Shown here piece by piece: positions 24,826 to 32,768 of a stretch of DNA of 64,000 bases; the stretch's first letter is position 1; each line of letters begins with the position of its first letter. Below the pieces are notes generated by a model. The model had not been told where the DNA came from and searched no databases. It worked only from the letters and a program-made list of their open reading frames with translations. Origin of the DNA: an uncultured Lachnospiraceae bacterium (GTDB lineage: Bacteria > Bacillota > Clostridia > Lachnospirales > Lachnospiraceae); assembly GCA_910587895.1 (NCBI GenBank), contig CAJUOE010000039.1, forward strand, positions 3,106 through 67,105, in the 5' to 3' direction. A program made the position numbers and the translations under genes.

Positions 24826-27033
24826 ATGGTTATGAAATCATTGGTAATTGCAGAAAAACCCAGCGTGGGCAGGGATATTGCCAGAGTGCTGGGTTGCAGA
24901 CAGGGGGGCAATGGCTATCTGGAGGGAAAGGACTATGTGGTGACGTGGGCGCTTGGCCATCTCGTGGAGCTGGCAGATCCGGAGAGCTATGGAGAACAGT
25001 GGAAAGAATGGAAGATGGAGACGCTTCCGATGCTGCCGGAACATCTGGAAATTCAGGTCATCAAAAAGACCGGACATCAGTATCAGATTGTTAAGAAGCA
25101 GATGCACCGCAAAGACATCGGACAGATTATTATCGCTACGGACGCGGGCAGGGAAGGGGAACTGGTGGCGCGCTGGATTATCCAGAAATCCGGCGTCAGA
25201 AAACCAATGAAACGGCTGTGGATTTCTTCGGTAACGGACAAGGCGATTCGCGAGGGATTTTCGAATCTCAAAGACGCCAGGCAGTACCAGAAATTATTTG
25301 AGGCCGCCGTCGCACGCGCAGAGGCGGACTGGATGGTAGGGCTGAACGCTACGCGCGCATTGACGGTGAAACATAACGCGCAGCTCTCCTGCGGCCGGGT
25401 GCAGACGCCTACGCTTGCGATTATTGCCAAGCGTGAGGCGCAGATAAAAGCCTTCCAGCCCAAGGAATATTACGGCCTGAAAATCAAAGGAGAGAACGTT
25501 TCCTGGACATGGAAATCTTCACAGAACAGCAGCAGCACATTTCAGAAGGAGGAGGCAGAACGCGCGCTGGAACATGTTTCCAACAGCACCGCAGTCGTGG
25601 AGGAAGTTAAGAAGAAACAGCACAAGAGTTATGCGCCGCAGCTTTACGATCTGACTTCCCTGCAGCAGGATGCAAACCGCATGTTTGGATTTTCTGCAAA
25701 GCAGACGCTTGATTTTATGCAGGGCCTTTATGAGCGCCATAAGGTTGTAACCTATCCAAGAACCGATTCCCGTTACCTTACGGCAGACATCGTGGAGACG
25801 ATACCGGAACGCCTCAGGGCATGTCGAACCGGCGCCTATGCACAGATTTGCGGGAAACTGTTAAAGACCACGATCAAGGCGAATAAATCTTTTGTGGACG
25901 ATAAGAAAGTGTCAGACCATCATGCCATCATTCCTACGGAGCAGGGCGTGGACTGGAAGAATCTGGAGTACGGGGAGCGCAAAATATACGAGCTGGTAGT
26001 TTCTCGTTTTCTTGCCGTTTTGTTACCGCCGTGCGAGTACCAGCAGACGGAAGTGACGGCAGTATGCCAGGGGGAACGTTTTTCTCTCAAAGGCAGGGTG
26101 CTCATACAGCCGGGCTGGCAGGAAATCAAAACCATTCAAAAAGAGGCGGGCATTTCCGAGGATTCCCAGGAAGAGGATGAATTTCAAAATGGAGACATGG
26201 GAATTCCCGATTTTGCCAAAGGGCAGAAGGTTTTGTTTACAGACGGGAAAATTACGCATGGGAAGACGAAACCGCCGGTGCCTTTTACGGAGGCAACATT
26301 GCTGGCGGCTATGGAAAACCCTGTCAAATATATGGATAATACCGATAAGAAACTGAAACAGACGCTTGGAGAGACTGGTGGGCTGGGAACGGTCGCTACA
26401 CGGGCGGATATTATCGAGAAATTATTTCACAGCTTTATGATTGAAAAGCGTGAGCAATACATCCACCTGACTTCCAAGGGCAGGCAGGTTCTGGAGCTTG
26501 CGCCGCAGGGGCTGACGTCTCCGGAGCTGACGGCAAAATGGGAGCGGGAGCTTGCAGATATTGCCGCTGGAAAGACGAGGAAAAAAGACTTTGAGTCCAG
26601 AATCCGCGTATACACGACGGATATTGTAAAGGATATCCAGGCATCCTCGAAAACCTACCGCCATGATAACCTGACCAATAAGAAATGCCCGCAGTGTGGA
26701 AAACTGATGCTGGAGGTCAACCACAAGAACGGCAGGATGCTGGTGTGCCAGGACAGGGAATGCGGCTATCGCAAGACGCTTTCCCGGATTACCAATGCCC
26801 GCTGTCCCCAGTGCCACAAGAAGATGGAACTGGTAGGAGAGGGGGAAAACCGCAAGTTCATCTGTGCCTGCGGCTACCGGGAGAAGTTGTCGGCATTTGA
26901 AAAACGCCGCAAAGACAGCGGAGGCGGAGTGTCTAAAAAAGACGTTTCCCAATATATGAATAAGATGAAACGCGAGGCAAAAGAGCCGGTAGGCAATGCG
27001 CTTGCAGACGCTTTGTCGAAACTTAAATTATAA
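24826..27033 (+). CDS. topB: DNA topoisomerase III
   Basis: Type IA topoisomerase of 735 residues. Toprim domain at 1-150 with LVIAEKPSVGRDIARVLG and IIIATDAGREGELVARWI; active-site Tyr in VVTYPRTDSRYLT near residue 310; AEADWMVGLNATRALT; and GLGTVATRADIIEKL. Two zinc-finger-like units end the protein (CPQCGKLMLEV...CQDRECGYRK and CPQCHKKMEL...CACGYREK). The enzyme decatenates DNA and resolves single-stranded crossings. The ATG at 24826 has GGAAGG 9 nt upstream; the second ATG at 24832 is possible. About 40 bp after the exonuclease gene, likely one transcript. Confidence 0.96.
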   Translation: MVMKSLVIAEKPSVGRDIARVLGCRQGGNGYLEGKDYVVTWALGHLVELADPESYGEQWKEWKMETLPMLPEHLEIQVIKKTGHQYQIVKKQMHRKDIGQIIIATDAGREGELVARWIIQKSGVRKPMKRLWISSVTDKAIREGFSNLKDARQYQKLFEAAVARAEADWMVGLNATRALTVKHNAQLSCGRVQTPTLAIIAKREAQIKAFQPKEYYGLKIKGENVSWTWKSSQNSSSTFQKEEAERALEHVSNSTAVVEEVKKKQHKSYAPQLYDLTSLQQDANRMFGFSAKQTLDFMQGLYERHKVVTYPRTDSRYLTADIVETIPERLRACRTGAYAQICGKLLKTTIKANKSFVDDKKVSDHHAIIPTEQGVDWKNLEYGERKIYELVVSRFLAVLLPPCEYQQTEVTAVCQGERFSLKGRVLIQPGWQEIKTIQKEAGISEDSQEEDEFQNGDMGIPDFAKGQKVLFTDGKITHGKTKPPVPFTEATLLAAMENPVKYMDNTDKKLKQTLGETGGLGTVATRADIIEKLFHSFMIEKREQYIHLTSKGRQVLELAPQGLTSPELTAKWERELADIAAGKTRKKDFESRIRVYTTDIVKDIQASSKTYRHDNLTNKKCPQCGKLMLEVNHKNGRMLVCQDRECGYRKTLSRITNARCPQCHKKMELVGEGENRKFICACGYREKLSAFEKRRKDSGGGVSKKDVSQYMNKMKREAKEPVGNALADALSKLKL

Positions 27034-27090
27034 GTTTGTGTTTTGCGTGAATGTTACGTGAAATCTAAGTGAACTTCGTGCGAATATGGC

Positions 27091-27120
27091 TTGATTTTTG
27101 AAAATAACCTATGGTAAAAT
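27091..27120 (+). promoter_or_regulatory. Candidate promoter of the HD-GYP regulator
   Basis: TTGATT at 27091-27096, 18-bp spacer, TAAAAT at 27115-27120. Confidence 0.45.
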
Positions 27121-27209
27121 AGGATGGATATATGGCTGATGCCGTAAGGATTCAGCGGGTATAAATTATTTATTTAATGGCGGGATGATAGCGCCTGGAG
27201 GTAATGGCA

Positions 27210-28298
27210 ATGGAAGAACATATCATACTAATTGCGGATGACATAGAGATAAACCGCAAGATGCTCAGTTTTATTTTTGAGGAACAATATGAGATTCTGG
27301 AGGCGGCGGATGGTGTTGAAACCATAGATCTGATTGAGAAGTACGGAGAGAAACTGTCGCTGATTTTTCTCGATCTGATGATGCCCAACAAGTCGGGCCT
27401 CGACGTTCTGGAATACATGTCTGAGAAGGGATATATCAACATTATTCCGGTGATTATGATTACCGGGGAGGCAACGACAGAGAGTGAAGTAAAAGCATAT
27501 GAATATGGAGTTTCCGATATTATTTATAAGCCGTTCGAGAGCAAAATCGTTATGCGGCGTGCGCAGAATATTATTGAACTGTTCCAGAACCGGAGGGATA
27601 TTGAGAAGAAACTGGAGAAACGTACGAGGCAGCTGCGAGAGAGCAGGGAAAAACTGGAGCGCAGCAATGAGTTCCTTGTAAATGCACTCAGTTCCGTGGT
27701 GGAGTTCCGCAGTCTGGAATCCGGTGAACATATCCAGCGCGTGAAGTATTTTACAAAGATCCTTCTTAGATATATGAAAGCTGAATTCCCGGAGTATGGA
27801 CTTACCGATGAGACGGTAAATCTTATCACCAATGCGTCCGCGCTTCATGATATCGGGAAAATTGCAATTCCGGACAGTATTCTTCTGAAACCGGGAAGGC
27901 TGACCAAAGATGAGTTCGAGGAGATGAAGAAGCATACGGTTTACGGATGTGAGCTGCTCGAGAATTTCAAGCAGGATGACAATGAGTTTTACAGATATTG
28001 TTATGATATTTGCAGGCATCATCATGAGCGTTATGACGGCAATGGTTATCCGGACGGGCTGGCAGGTGAGGATATTCCCATCTGGGCGCAGGTTGTTTCC
28101 ATTGTGGATGTATATGACGCGCTGGTGAGCAAGCGCGTATACAAGGCAGCTTATGCGGTGGAAGAAGCAGTGCGCATGATTAAGGATAACGAGTGCGGCG
28201 TCTTCTCCCCGAAGATCCTGGACTGCTTTGATATGGCGAAGGTTGAATTCTTCCGCGCAACTGAGGAAAAATTCTCATTTGTAGACGCTAATATGTAA
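27210..28298 (+). CDS. Response regulator with HD-GYP output domain
   Basis: Protein of 362 residues. Receiver at 1-125 with the acidic pair in IADDIEINR, phospho-acceptor Asp in IFLDLMMPNKSGL and Lys in IIYKPF. A coiled-coil linker (about 130-155, RDIEKKLEKRTRQLRES) leads to an HD-GYP domain with catalytic ALHDIGKIAIP near residue 212 and HHERYDGNGYPDGL near 275. HD-GYP domains hydrolyse cyclic di-GMP, so this is probably a signal-controlled phosphodiesterase. No cognate kinase is adjacent. GGAGG at 27197-27201 favours the ATG at 27210 over 27204. Confidence 0.94.
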   Translation: MEEHIILIADDIEINRKMLSFIFEEQYEILEAADGVETIDLIEKYGEKLSLIFLDLMMPNKSGLDVLEYMSEKGYINIIPVIMITGEATTESEVKAYEYGVSDIIYKPFESKIVMRRAQNIIELFQNRRDIEKKLEKRTRQLRESREKLERSNEFLVNALSSVVEFRSLESGEHIQRVKYFTKILLRYMKAEFPEYGLTDETVNLITNASALHDIGKIAIPDSILLKPGRLTKDEFEEMKKHTVYGCELLENFKQDDNEFYRYCYDICRHHHERYDGNGYPDGLAGEDIPIWAQVVSIVDVYDALVSKRVYKAAYAVEEAVRMIKDNECGVFSPKILDCFDMAKVEFFRATEEKFSFVDANM

Positions 28299-28303
28299 AA
28301 TAA

Positions 28304-28346
28304 TGGGGTCGTTCGTTTGCGATGATTCGTAATACGGACGGCCCCA
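28304..28346 (+). terminator. Strong hairpin after the HD-GYP gene
   Basis: TGGGGTCGTTCGT pairs over 13 bp (two G-U) with ACGGACGGCCCCA, loop 17 nt. No T-run follows, so it may be an inefficient terminator or an mRNA-stabilising 3' hairpin. Confidence 0.5.
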
Positions 28347-28445
28347 TAACCATTCACGCGGGCGTAGTTAATAATGCGTCCGGTTCTCCGATAAATATAG
28401 AGAAGATATAAGAGACAGGCAAATTCAGGCGAGGAGGACAGCATT

Positions 28446-29093
28446 ATGAGAATTACTACACAGATGTTAAATGCATCCATGAGGAAGGCGGGGCTGCCAA
28501 TCAACAATGTATCGCTGCTCAATTACGTCAATGGCAGCAGCAGCCAGGGCAACAGCCTTTTGAGTGCGTTGAATAAAAATGGAATCAAGGTAAACGACAG
28601 GGGCTATGAGAAGTTAAAAGGCCTGGCGGAGAGCTTGCAGGAATCGGCGGAGAAGGTGGGCTCCGGGGATGCGTTTGAAGAGGCGCGTAAGAGCGGAGAT
28701 AAAGAGCCAATTTACAACAATGCCAGGGAGATGGTAAAGAACTATAACAACACCATCAAGGCTTTAAAGAATACTTCTTCCCCACTGGATCAATATTACC
28801 GTCAGATGCTTGGCGAAGTAAGCACAGATGCAGAGGCTCAGTTAAAGGAAATCGGAATCACCAGGGCGTCGGACGGCACGTTAAGCGTTGACAAGGACAA
28901 AATGACGTCAGCAGATATTGATAAGCTTGAAGAGATTTTGGGTGCAGACGGTACTTTCACTTCAAGGATTTCATTTCTTGCAAACCGCATTGCGGACAAT
29001 GCCAAAGCGAATGCGGCCAGCGCATCCAGCCAGTATAATGCTTTTGGTGACGCTTATTTTGCAGCGGCCAGCAAGTATGATTTCTGGGGATAG
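28446..29093 (+). CDS. Unknown protein with weak flagellar cap/hook-like features
   Basis: Protein of 215 residues with no signal peptide, starting MRITTQMLNASMRKAGLP and rich in Asn, Ser and Ala. The segment LKEIGITRASDGTLSVDKDKM resembles the conserved C-terminal strand of FliD-like flagellar cap proteins (a 'GI...DGTLS.D..K' pattern), followed by LANRIADNAKANAASAS and a Phe/Trp-ended tail. I infer a distant relation to flagellar axial proteins, but it is far too short to be FliD and no flagellar genes are nearby. AGGAGGACAGC precedes the ATG. Monocistronic. A hypothetical protein is the safe call. Confidence 0.5.
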   Translation: MRITTQMLNASMRKAGLPINNVSLLNYVNGSSSQGNSLLSALNKNGIKVNDRGYEKLKGLAESLQESAEKVGSGDAFEEARKSGDKEPIYNNAREMVKNYNNTIKALKNTSSPLDQYYRQMLGEVSTDAEAQLKEIGITRASDGTLSVDKDKMTSADIDKLEEILGADGTFTSRISFLANRIADNAKANAASASSQYNAFGDAYFAAASKYDFWG

Positions 29094-29231
29094 GAGATGC
29101 GCTCCTTTTGAATAGTGTTCTCATTCGGTTTCCAGATAAAATTTCGGAAAATGGGACATAATAGCCTTAAAATTTTAAAAAATTACAATAAAATATAAAA
29201 ACTATATGTAAATAAGGTTTTTTTGTGCATT

Positions 29232-29315
29232 TCCTATAGTTTTCGGGGATGTAAAATAAGATACAATGTGCAAGAATGACATTGTATTTGCTATAGGATG
29301 CCCAAAACCGGAAAA
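29232..29315 (+). ncRNA. Candidate pseudoknotted leader RNA upstream of the YesM-like gene
   Basis: TCCTATAG (29232-29239) pairs with CTATAGGA (29291-29298). Inside lies a perfect 9-bp hairpin ATACAATGT/ACATTGTAT (29261-29269 with 29279-29287). The loop segment TTTTCGGG (29240-29247) can pair outside the first helix either with CCCAAAA (29301-29307) or with CCGGAAAA (29308-29315), giving a pseudoknot. The second option would use bases of the following terminator stem. This A-B-C-C'-A'-B' order followed by a terminator is what a riboswitch or attenuator looks like, but I do not recognise the class. The rest of the 29094-29402 gap is AT-rich. Confidence 0.4.
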
Positions 29316-29350
29316 GGTCTTTGCATCTTTGATGCATGAGACCTTTTTTT
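29312..29350 (+). terminator. Rho-independent terminator before the YesM-like gene
   Basis: AAAGGTCT...TGCATC pairs with GATGCA...AGACCTTT around a TTT loop, followed by a run of T. It is 52 bp upstream of the kinase start, so it either ends an upstream RNA or attenuates the kinase operon. Confidence 0.8.
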
Positions 29351-29402
29351 GTACTGGAATTCAGGAACAAAATCTATTAAAATAGAGAATAGGGAGGACC
29401 GG

Positions 29403-31181
29403 ATGAGAAAAAAAATATTGACAACATTGGATAACTATAAACTTGGAGAGAAGTTTTTGATTCTTTTTCTGGTTTGCGTACTGATTCCCCTTATTACTAC
29501 AAATGGATTTATCCTTTGGAGTATGAAAAGGGGCATGGACAAGGAGCTAAATCAGAGGATGGAAAGCATAGGGGAGCGACTGAAACTGGAACTTGCCAGC
29601 GATATCAGCAAGCAGTTGTCAATTGCAGATTATCTCGACCGAAATGTGAACCTGCAGGAATTTCTGGAAACACAATATGCAGATGCATCTGACTATTACG
29701 AAGCATATGTGGAGTTAATGAGCAATCAGGTCATTCAGTATTATTACACGGCGCAGTCCGCTTACAGTATTATTATCTGTACGGAGAATGAGACGATAAC
29801 GAATGGCACCTATTTTGTAAAAAGGCAAAGCGTGGAAAATACCAGCTGGTATCGGGCGTTTCAGGAGAGTGGCAGAAATATTTTACTGTACAGTTATTAT
29901 GAGGACGGAAAGGAATCCGGCGGTTATATTCCCAGGGGCAGGCGTATGGTTCTGATTCAGCGTATGGTTCACTGTGGGCAGGGTAACATCATTATGCTGG
30001 AACTGGATTATCAGCTGCTGATGGAAAAAATGGAGCTTATCTGTGAAGATGTGGATGGATACCTCTGTGCAAAGGACAAGGTCTTACTGGCTACCCGGGA
30101 TAAAAACAGCCGGGACAAGGAATTCTGGGATTTGGGGGAAATACAGGAAAAGGGATGCCTGTTGAACATACCACTGGAGATGTATGGGCGGGATATGGAA
30201 TTTATTCTTACGACGGAGCCGTCGATTATGTTTGATGTGATCCGCAGGCAGAAAGTGTCGATCCTGCTTTTGTATTTGGCGAATTTGATTCTGCCCAGCC
30301 TGTTTATCTACATCTTATACCGTTCCCTGCATGACCGGGTAGAGCTGACGCAGGAATATTTGGAGCGCATGGAAAGAGGAACCTACGAGGTGATTCCAAT
30401 TGAAAAAGGAGCCGATGAGATTGGCGGCATGATACAAAGCTATAATCTGATGGCGATGCGGATTAAAGAGCTGATTGAGGTGGTATTTAAGAACAAACAG
30501 CGTGAGCAGGATTTGGAGATTTCCAGAAAACAGGCGGAATTAAAAGCGCTTCAGAGCCAGCTGAACCCTCATTTCATATTCAATGCCTTAGAGAGCATAC
30601 GAATGCACAGTATTTTGAAACAGGAAACGGAGACAGCAAAGATTCTGGAAAGTTTTGCGGTTTTGATGCGCAAAAATATCCAGTGGGATCAGGATTTTGT
30701 CACGATCGAGGAAGAGGGCGACAATGTTCGCAGATATCTGGAAATACAGAAATATCGTTTCGGGAACCGGATGGAATTTTATTTACATATCCAGGAGGAG
30801 TGCCGAAACCGCCTGATTCCCAAATTCACCATCATTACATTTGTGGAAAATGCGTGTGTCCATGGGATTGAGAAGAGCGTGGAAGGAGGTTCCATCACCG
30901 TGATGGTATCGGAAGATGAGGAAAGCCTGTTCTTTGAGATTATGGATCAGGGAAGAGGCATGGAACCGGAAGAGCTGGAACATCTCAATAACCTGGTAAA
31001 ACAGGCGGATATCCAATATATCCAGGAGGCCAAAAAGAGCATTGGGATTGCCAATACGGTGGTGCGGCTGCATCAGTATTATGGAGAAGAAGTACAGATT
31101 GACATTAACAGTACCGCAAAGGAGGGAACCGAAATTTGCATTCAGATTCCCAAGGTGGGGAAGGCGGGTGATATGAATTGA
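29403..31181 (+). CDS. YesM-type sensor histidine kinase
   Basis: Membrane sensor of 592 residues. Membrane segments at about 17-42 and 283-308 enclose an extracellular Cache-like sensor domain. A HAMP linker follows (LEHMERGTYEVIPIEKG-type region near 325-375), then the His_kinase domain with SQLNPHFIFNALESI, phospho-His near residue 390, and a HATPase domain with FVENACVHGIEKS and DQGRGMEPEEL. YesM kinases usually sense carbohydrates and act with AraC-type YesN regulators, exactly the next gene. The ATG at 29403 is preceded by AGGGAGGACCGG; earlier starts overlap the terminator. The final TGA overlaps the TTG start of the regulator. Confidence 0.93.
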   Translation: MRKKILTTLDNYKLGEKFLILFLVCVLIPLITTNGFILWSMKRGMDKELNQRMESIGERLKLELASDISKQLSIADYLDRNVNLQEFLETQYADASDYYEAYVELMSNQVIQYYYTAQSAYSIIICTENETITNGTYFVKRQSVENTSWYRAFQESGRNILLYSYYEDGKESGGYIPRGRRMVLIQRMVHCGQGNIIMLELDYQLLMEKMELICEDVDGYLCAKDKVLLATRDKNSRDKEFWDLGEIQEKGCLLNIPLEMYGRDMEFILTTEPSIMFDVIRRQKVSILLLYLANLILPSLFIYILYRSLHDRVELTQEYLERMERGTYEVIPIEKGADEIGGMIQSYNLMAMRIKELIEVVFKNKQREQDLEISRKQAELKALQSQLNPHFIFNALESIRMHSILKQETETAKILESFAVLMRKNIQWDQDFVTIEEEGDNVRRYLEIQKYRFGNRMEFYLHIQEECRNRLIPKFTIITFVENACVHGIEKSVEGGSITVMVSEDEESLFFEIMDQGRGMEPEELEHLNNLVKQADIQYIQEAKKSIGIANTVVRLHQYYGEEVQIDINSTAKEGTEICIQIPKVGKAGDMN

Positions 31182-32764
31182 TTAAGGTATTAGTGGTAGA
31201 TGATGAGCAGTTTATCCGTCAGGGCCTGTGTCATCTGGTGGATTGGGAAAAATATGGCTATCAGATTGTGGCTGAGGCAGAAAACGGCTCGGATGCTATT
31301 CGCATTCTTGAGGAAATAGAGATAGACCTGGTATTTGTTGATATCCGGATGCCCGGAATGACAGGGTTAGAACTGATTTCCTATGTACATGAAAATATCA
31401 AACGTCGGGTAGGGTTTGTAATCCTTACCGGATATGCAGATTTCAATTATGCAAGAGAGGCGTTGCGCTATAATGTACTGGATTATATTTTAAAGCCTGT
31501 ATTGGAGGAAGAACTGCTTGGCGTCCTCAAAAAGATAAATAATGAATATCAGGATTACCATCAGCAGCAGAGGGATAAATATGATTTTCATATCTCACAG
31601 ATCCTTCTTGGTAAGTTCTCCGATAAAAATGTAAGGCAGGTGCGGCGTTATTTATCGGGGGAAGGCAATATCAAATATGTGAGCGTGGAGTTTGACCAGA
31701 ATCAAAAGGAATTTGCCTTGCTTACAAGAGAGCAGAGGATGGAGCAGCAAAGAGGGCTGTATCAATATCTTCGTGATTTGCTGGAAGAATTCTCTTATTA
31801 TGTGGTGCCGCTTGTGGAAGCGGAAGAGGGAATCTTCGGCGCGGGGATTTTGTTGACGCAGCAACTGTGCAGCAAAGTGGATACGGATGAGAAAAGCTTT
31901 TTGAAGAATATCCAGAAACGCGTCACATGTCATTTTCCCTGCCCGATTCAGATTTATGTAGGGCAGGAAGTGGAAAAACTGGAGCAATTGTCGCAGTCAT
32001 TCCTTTCGATCCGTGTGGCACGCTGTTTTCACGGACTGGCGCAGGAAGAATCTCGGGTGCGGAATTATGAGGATTTTGGCCATCGCAAATCATCCATGAA
32101 GATTCAGGAAAATGATGTGGAGGCGCTTTTAGAGGCGGTAAAGGAGAACCGCATTTCAGATATTGAATCCTGTGCGGAACGTATTTTTGCCCAGATACGG
32201 GGCAGTGATATGAATATGGAAATGGTCAATGCAAGCATTTATTATATACTGTATCGTTTGATGGAAATGGTACAGGAGTTTGATGACGAGACCAACCAGC
32301 AGGAAATTCTGGAATATATCGGTAAGGAATCTTTTAACAAACTTGTGCTCAGTGGCAGCACGGAGGAGATTACCGGATTCTTTTCCGATTATGCCGGGTA
32401 TCTGGCACAGGTACGCACACAGGAATCGAAGAAGGTTCTTGACCGGGTGGATGATTATGTGCGGGAAAACTATAAGGAGAAGATGAGTCTCAAATCGCTG
32501 GGTGAGCTGTTCTATGTAAACAATGTCTATCTGGGGCAGCTTTACAAGAAGAAATATGGAATCGTGTTCCGGGATTATCTGAACAACATCCGTCTGGAAA
32601 AAGCACGGGAACTTTTAATCAATACTAATTTGAGGATTTATGCGATTGCGGAAGAGGTAGGATTTGCAAAGGCGGAGTATTTTATCAATAAGTTTGTGCA
32701 GAATTACCATATGACGCCCAATCAGTACCGTATGCGCAATCGGAAACAGGAGGAAACAGAGTAA
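31178..32764 (+). CDS. YesN-type AraC-family response regulator
   Basis: Regulator of 528 residues, partner of the preceding kinase. Receiver at 1-120: VLVVDDEQFIRQGL, phospho-acceptor in LVFVDIRMPGMTGLE, Lys in YILKPVLEEE. A long middle region of unknown fold (about 130-410) is usual in this family. The C-terminal AraC DNA-binding domain has two helix-turn-helix motifs (MSLKSLGELFYVNNVYLGQL and AIAEEVGFAKAEYFINKF with MTPNQYR). It starts with TTG overlapping the kinase stop (TTGA), so it is probably made by coupled translation. Expected to activate sugar-uptake genes, which are not in the window. Confidence 0.93.
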   Translation: MIKVLVVDDEQFIRQGLCHLVDWEKYGYQIVAEAENGSDAIRILEEIEIDLVFVDIRMPGMTGLELISYVHENIKRRVGFVILTGYADFNYAREALRYNVLDYILKPVLEEELLGVLKKINNEYQDYHQQQRDKYDFHISQILLGKFSDKNVRQVRRYLSGEGNIKYVSVEFDQNQKEFALLTREQRMEQQRGLYQYLRDLLEEFSYYVVPLVEAEEGIFGAGILLTQQLCSKVDTDEKSFLKNIQKRVTCHFPCPIQIYVGQEVEKLEQLSQSFLSIRVARCFHGLAQEESRVRNYEDFGHRKSSMKIQENDVEALLEAVKENRISDIESCAERIFAQIRGSDMNMEMVNASIYYILYRLMEMVQEFDDETNQQEILEYIGKESFNKLVLSGSTEEITGFFSDYAGYLAQVRTQESKKVLDRVDDYVRENYKEKMSLKSLGELFYVNNVYLGQLYKKKYGIVFRDYLNNIRLEKARELLINTNLRIYAIAEEVGFAKAEYFINKFVQNYHMTPNQYRMRNRKQEETE

Positions 32765-32768
32765 GGTT

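Noticed and set aside
27034..27203. Cyclic di-GMP riboswitch before the HD-GYP gene
   Set aside because: None of the conserved GEMM core motifs are present.
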